Made by a program: the position numbers and the translations under genes. The notes under the pieces are model-generated. The model saw only the letters and a program-made list of their open reading frames with translations. It did not search any database and was not told the origin of the DNA. Of a stretch of 64,000 nucleotides of DNA, positions 59,159-64,000 are shown piece after piece. How positions within the stretch are numbered: position 1 is the stretch's first letter; each line of letters opens with the position of its first letter. The stretch comes from Nannobrachium achirus (lineage: Eukaryota; Chordata; Actinopteri; Myctophiformes; Myctophidae). Where the stretch lies: the NCBI GenBank assembly GCA_963921795.1, contig OY997643.1, forward strand, positions 16,489,753-16,553,752, written 5' to 3'.

Positions 59159-59965
59159 TCTCTCATTTTGGCACAGTGGCTCCCCGGCTAAATGTCCCCT
59201 TCTGTTTCTTACACCTCCAGCAGAGGAAGGACATCTCACTATTCATCTTATGCAGCTTCTCTGGTGTGTAATAAACTCTATGTATAGTTTGGAATTGGGA
59301 TAACTTATGACGGAGGTTATAAGAGCAGGTATGTATTTTAGCACATACGTAAGACCAATCTTCTGGGCTTATCTGAACTGAGAGGTCTTGTTCCCATTTT
59401 TTCTTAGTATTTTCTGTGTTGGCAGGCAAGGATTCTATAAGGCCCTTATAACATCCAGAGATCGATCTGAGAGACTTTACTGGCGTCCTTAACAGTAAGT
59501 CGACTTTAGATGGTTTAGGTTCAACAAGAGACTGTTGCTTAGACTGGACCATATGCCTGGCTTGAAAGAAACGAAATAGATGTGTAGAAGGTATAGTGTA
59601 CAAATCTTGCATTTCTCTAAAGGAGAGAAAAGAGCCATTTCTGAACAAGTGATTTATTTCTTTAATGCCTGCGTCATACCAGGGTTATCATTAAAAGATG
59701 TCGGAAGAGAAGGGTTGTTCCATATTGGTTTAACTGCTGCAGAATCAAAGAACAGAATATGTTTTAATTTGTAAGGGGATATATCATAAGATTCAATCCT
59801 TGACCAGGCAGTGGCAGGCACTATTCTATTCTCTGTCCAGTCTGTCTATAGATAGATACAGTAGATATGGCATGGGTGCAGGGATGGATCTTATGAAACT
59901 GAGGTAAGTGCCTATAGTTAGACATGTCTGTACAGAAACAGTATTCTAAGCTGTCTTTGTCTCTC

Positions 59966-60075
<110 letters not shown>

Positions 60076-60345
60076 AGGACGCTAATCCCTCCTGATACCA
60101 TGAGCCAATTGTCTCACTGTCACTGCCCTGTTCCCATTGGCTCACTGTCACTGCCCTGTTCCCACGGCCATCATTATGTCACTACAGTATTTTCCTGGTA
60201 GACGTTCCTTGATTTCATCCATGAATTTTATCTTTGCACAGCAGCCATATTGGAGAGAAGTTGGGTCTCTTCTCACCTCCTTCAAAGGTGTTACCAATTA
60301 TACTAACCAGTAAGACTCCCTAATTGGGAGATAAGCGACAAATAG

Positions 60346-61035
60346 GCCAAAAGTTTGTTTTACCAAAATCGTCCTGATGGTGGCGCTAGATGGGACAGAT
60401 GCGTTTTGATTACATGACTGTAGAGATACTGTGCGATTTGTGTGATTTTAGGGCAAAATCTGTAGGAGCAGCTAGTGTCCAAAAATGTGTTTAAAAAAAT
60501 CGGCCTGAAGGTGGCGCTAAATGGGACAGATCCATGTTGATGAGATGAGTGTAGACATACTGTGTACCGATTTGCGTGATTTTAGGGCAAAATCTGTAGG
60601 AGCAGTGTCCAAAAATGTGTTGAAAAAAATTGGCCTGATGGTGGTGCTATATGGGACAGGTCCATGTTGATGACATGAGTGTAGACATACTGTGTAGCGA
60701 TTTGCGTGATTTTAGGGCAAAATCTGTAGGAGCAGTGTCCAAAAATGTGATTTAAAAAATCGGCCTGAAGGTGGCGCGATATGGGACAGATCCATGTTGA
60801 TGAGATGAGTGTAGACATACTGTGTAGCGATTTGCGTGATTTTAGGGCAAAGATTGTAGGAGCAGTGTCCAAAAATGTGTTTTAAAAAATCGGCCTGAAG
60901 GTGGTGCTATATGGGACAGATCCAAGTTGATGACATGAGTGTAGACATACTGTGTACCGATTTGCGTGATTTTAGGGCAAAAATTGTAGGAGCAGTGTCC
61001 AAAAATGTGTTTTGCAAGAATCGGCCTCATGGTGG
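60346..61035. repeat. 130-bp minisatellite
   Basis: The word TGTCCAAAAATGTG starts at 60476, 60606, 60736, 60866 and 60996, an exact 130-bp period, with one earlier diverged unit. Each unit includes GGTGGCGCTA or GGTGGTGCTA and GTAGACATACTGTG. The unit is related to the dispersed repeat at 41690-42240. Confidence 0.9.
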
Positions 61036-61490
61036 CGCTAGAAGAGGGCCATGTGAGAAATGAGGGGTGGGGTCTCCGCGCCGCAGAGGTGGACGAATAG
61101 GTACCGGCCCCGGCTCTCCCGGTCGCTCCTAGCCCGAGTTAAGGCATTTTATGTGAGCTGCAGTGGAGGGGGTCCTCCACTGGGGGCGCCACCACTTTTG
61201 CATCCGTTCTGGAGCACCAGGAGTCGGTGGTCCCCGGGAATTCCCCGTGAGCATCCCTTTGGGGTGGTCATTTTTGCACATTTGGTCATTTTTTACACCT
61301 GGGGGTCCCCCAGGGACCTGGGGGTCCCTGGAGCTCCGGGGGTCCTTGGAGGTTGTAGTTTGGCAGGCAAGGAGTTTGTGTGGAAATTTTGGCCTTGATC
61401 GGGGCAACGGTGGCGGAGATATGAGTAGGGGGAAAGTGTGACGTGTGACGAGTGATGTGACGGAAGGAAGGAAGGAAGGAAAGACAGACT
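61036..61490. other. GC-rich segment after the 130-bp array, no gene assigned
   Basis: Overlapping open frames occur on both strands, with GGGGGTCCC words and a closing GGAA microsatellite. No domain is recognisable and it is probably the 3' part of the same repeat. Confidence 0.35.
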
Positions 61491-61579
61491 GACGGCTGGT
61501 GGAGGTTTGGATAGTATGAGAGTGTAAAAGTAACTGCGACCTACGGTCGCAATAATGGAGGCTCTGTTCCATTTCATGT

Positions 61580-61785
61580 AGCACAGTGGTTCTCAAACCT
61601 TTTATTTCAAGGACCCTCACAACTCTGAGAGTGTACCCTTGGACCCTTACCGGTCCATTTGGTTTAATTTGTCATTTGGTTTAATTTGTATATGGTCAGA
61701 GTTACATAATATGTAAGGGTGAATTTAGACCTCCCAAAGGGAACCCAGAGAGTCCCTGGACCCCACTTTGAGGAACACTGGTCTA
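61580..61785. mobile_element. hAT-like MITE
   Basis: CAGTGGTTCTCAAACC and CACTTTGAGGAACACTG are imperfect inverted ends, with a tandem TTTGGTTTAATTTGT inside. Confidence 0.65.
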
Positions 61786-61897
61786 AATGTTCTGTTGGCA
61801 TTTGGTAGTTGGCATTTGGCATTTTTTCAATATAATACAATTTTTTTTTTGCTATTTTACTTTTATTGCTATTTTACCATGAGCTGCGTGTAGAGAC

Positions 61898-62170
61898 GTG
61901 GGTGGTCCTGGCTCGTCCTACGCTTTCCAACAAGCCATTCTACGTGGTCCGACGATTTATTCCATTGAAAATGGCCAGATGCCAAGTTTAGAGCCCCCCA
62001 ATTTTTACTCAATCTATGCTGTCGGCGTCGCGACGTATTCCGGGGTGCCGATCCCGAACAATATCGGCTTTTTTAATAAAAATGAATTAAATAATCGGAG
62101 GCCTCACCGAAGCCTGGCTCTAAATTTTCATCCAGGCCGCCGACCGCGATCTGTTTACACCGGCCCGTGA
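61898..62170 (+). other. Unrecognised 90-codon open frame
   Basis: It starts MGGPGSSYAFQQAIL and ends RPRSVYTGP. The surrounding 400 bp are unusually rich in CG dinucleotides (GCCGCCGAAT twice). There is no family match by eye and no splice context. It could be part of an undescribed repeat. Confidence 0.2.
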
Positions 62171-62179
62171 GAGGGTAAC

Positions 62180-63060
62180 GCCGCCGAATCGTGCCGCCGA
62201 ATCCAATACATTCTCACATCTTTGAAGCCCATTTTCTCTAAATTGTATTCTTATGGAAGCGGAAACGTTTTTTTTATGGCTAAATCGCCGAAAATCGGGC
62301 TTCTAAAATGAGTGATAGCCTATTGCTATCTTGTAGCTCTCTTCATCCGGGTCATTTTCATGACACGCACCAACGTGAACGCACGCGTCACTGCTACGTG
62401 GGTCCCCGTATGTTACAGCGGTGGTCTATGAGAGAGACTCTGGCACTCTGGCGCCCTCTTGTGGACTTGGCACAGTATGAATCTATTTTTGTTTGTTTCG
62501 CTGGGGAATGTAAACAGACCGCATGCCGTAACTTCCGTTAAAGACAGCACTTCCGCTAGAAATCTTGGAACCAAGCGGAAGGCATATTGTGGCAAGGGTG
62601 AATAAAATGTAAGTTGATAAATGGGTACTCTCTCCTGATTGGACAAAACTGGTAACCCAACTGAAATATAAAATTTAAATTTATTTAAGAGCGGGAGAGA
62701 CGGGGTGACCCTTGTTAATGAACAAACACTCTATAAGCAACGATTATCAGAATATATAACTTTAATGCATTAACATAAACCCTTCAAAAATATCACTCAA
62801 GGAATTGCAATAATACTCAGTCCTTTATACATGTGTTTGCCTTGGTCTTTACTTTGGGTGTACTACATGTTTGTGCAGGCAGGTGGCAGTTAACTACAAA
62901 CCCTACTTCACTGACCATAGTACCCCAGGGGTCAAAACTAGGCCCCCTATTTTTTTTTTTTTTTTTGTTTTGCTGAAAATAGCCGATCTATTGGCTACCA
63001 CACATGTGGCTAATTATATATCTGCTTTTTTTAAACTATTCATAGAGCTATAGTATTTTT
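62180..63060. other. No gene seen
   Basis: Mixed sequence with a T run (62949-62967) and a degraded hairpin copy (about 62975-63030). Confidence 0.4.
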
Positions 63061-63120
63061 AATACTAGAAGCTCGGCGGCCGAGCGTCTAGTCGGCGCCC
63101 TGGCCAACTCGGGAACAATG

Positions 63121-63760
63121 TTTGACCATCTGTTTGCGTGTGTCCATGTATGCCCATATATGGGGATATCTGTCTGTCTACGTCCATTTTATGTCCATAT
63201 ATGGAGATCGCTGTAGGACCCGTTTTGACCATCTGTTTGCCTGTGTCCATTTATGCCCATATATGGAGTTATCTGTCTGTCTGCGTTCATTTTATGCCCA
63301 TATATGGAGATCTCTGTAGGACCTGTATTGACCATCTGTTTGCCTGTGTCCATTTATGCTCATATATGGAGATATCTGTATCTGTCTGTCTGCATCCATT
63401 TCATGCCCATATATGGAGATCTCTGTATCTGTTTGTCTGTGTCCCTTTACGCCCATTATGGAGATCTCTGTATCTGTCTGTGCCTCCGACTGTGTTAAAG
63501 ACACAGTGCTGGTTCCCCCTTTAATGCAAACCCCATTATACCTGTTGTCATAGGACCCGTTTTGACCATCTGTTTACCTGTGTCCATTTATGCCCATATA
63601 TGGAGATATCTGTATCTGTCTTTTTGCGTCCATTTTATGCCCATATATGGAGATCTTTGACCATCTGCTTGCCTGTGTCCATTTATGCTCATATATGGAG
63701 ATATCCGTATCTGTCTGTCTGCATCCATTTTATGCCCATAAATGGAGATCTATGCAGACA
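63121..63760. repeat. 103-bp dimeric minisatellite with CArG boxes
   Basis: Units contain two CCATATATGG boxes spaced 41 and 62 bp. Perfect CC(A/T)6GG matches start at 63154, 63195, 63257, 63298, 63407, 63594, 63641 and 63736; three other positions (63360, about 63453, 63690) are broken. Partial units resume near 63930 and run off the window. Tandem peptides such as MPIYGDICLS are translation artefacts of the array. Confidence 0.88.
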
Positions 63761-64000
63761 CAGTGCCGGTTCCGGAAAACCCTGATGTCAGACATCAGAA
63801 TCCGAACCTTTCGTGCTGGTTCCAGAAAATCGCGTATCGTATCGGATCAAGGCCAGGCACTGCACTACCTGCTGCGGCGGGGAAGGTGCGTGCCGAATTT
63901 GAAATAGGGAATGAATGCCCCACCCTTTAATGCAAACCCCATTATACCTGTTGTCATAAGAGCCGTTTTGACCATATGTTTGCCTGTGTCCTTTTATGCC

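Larger units (their letters stand above)
56730..59860 (-). pseudogene. L1-like LINE ORF2 C-terminal remnant, split by insertions
   Basis: Upstream piece (about 59860-59156): FRNGSFLSFREMQDLY, RFFQARHMVQ, KWEQDL, WSYVCAKIH, RVYYTPEKLHKM and CWRCKKQKGTF are the usual words at the C-terminal part of L1-type ORF2 proteins. Downstream piece (57236-56730): LLALVGRTAG and AAKKCITIHWKSS, then PLDKIYYNIKNK. Frameshifts and stops show it is dead. A fold-back element (57237-59158) containing a hAT splits it, and a three-unit minisatellite (57030-57117) lies in the distal piece. Confidence 0.82.

Noticed and set aside
60476..61000. CRISPR-like array (regular period)
   Set aside because: It is a contiguous 130-bp tandem repeat without distinct spacers, in a vertebrate genome.
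63138..63907. Tandem-repeat protein (MPIYGDICLS-type units)
   Set aside because: Similar repeated peptides appear in all three forward frames, as expected for a minisatellite rather than selection on one frame.

Overview
The window reads as teleost (ray-finned fish) nuclear DNA: intron-containing vertebrate genes, very long CA/GA/CTGT/GATA-type microsatellites, tRNA-derived SINE pieces, an L1-like LINE fragment, an LTR element and a dense load of short hAT-type and fold-back DNA transposons. Four protein genes can be supported by splicing open segments together; nearly every other open frame is a repeat shadow. All product names come from recognising conserved motifs by eye; no database was searched.

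Layout. (1) About 3.6-7.3 kb, plus strand: a P2Y-type purinergic receptor (best match P2RY13), 352 codons in four coding exons. (2) 12.7-17.7 kb, minus strand: an odorant receptor 131-2-like GPCR, 347 codons in five exons. (3) 24.0-29.4 kb, minus strand: a second odorant receptor 131-2-like gene, 333 codons in four exons. The two receptors are head-to-tail paralogues whose introns mostly lie at different positions. (4) 46.0-54.5 kb, plus strand: a photoreceptor cGMP phosphodiesterase inhibitory (gamma) subunit gene, 73 codons in three coding exons, with a plausible TATA promoter, OTX/CRX-like sites and a non-coding first exon. Between 29.4 and 46 kb there is no host gene; this stretch holds a complete 6.8 kb LTR element with 5-bp target duplication, a tandem array carrying CTCF-type motifs, and degenerate telomere-like repeats. 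From 54.5 kb to the end there is an L1-like ORF2 remnant broken by a nested fold-back and hAT insertion, a 130-bp minisatellite, and a 103-bp minisatellite whose units carry perfect CArG boxes.

The genes do not form a pathway; three encode class A GPCRs (nucleotide and odorant sensing) and one encodes a phototransduction regulator. What unites the window is transposon-gene interplay: GPCR families that usually have a single coding exon are cut by many phase-0 introns, one of these introns is almost exactly one hAT-like element, another hAT sits flush on a splice donor so that its target duplication forms the donor, two terminal exons have about 72-bp partial duplications next to hAT copies, and about 30 copies of a perfect hairpin module recur, with stem changes that are compensated inside each copy.
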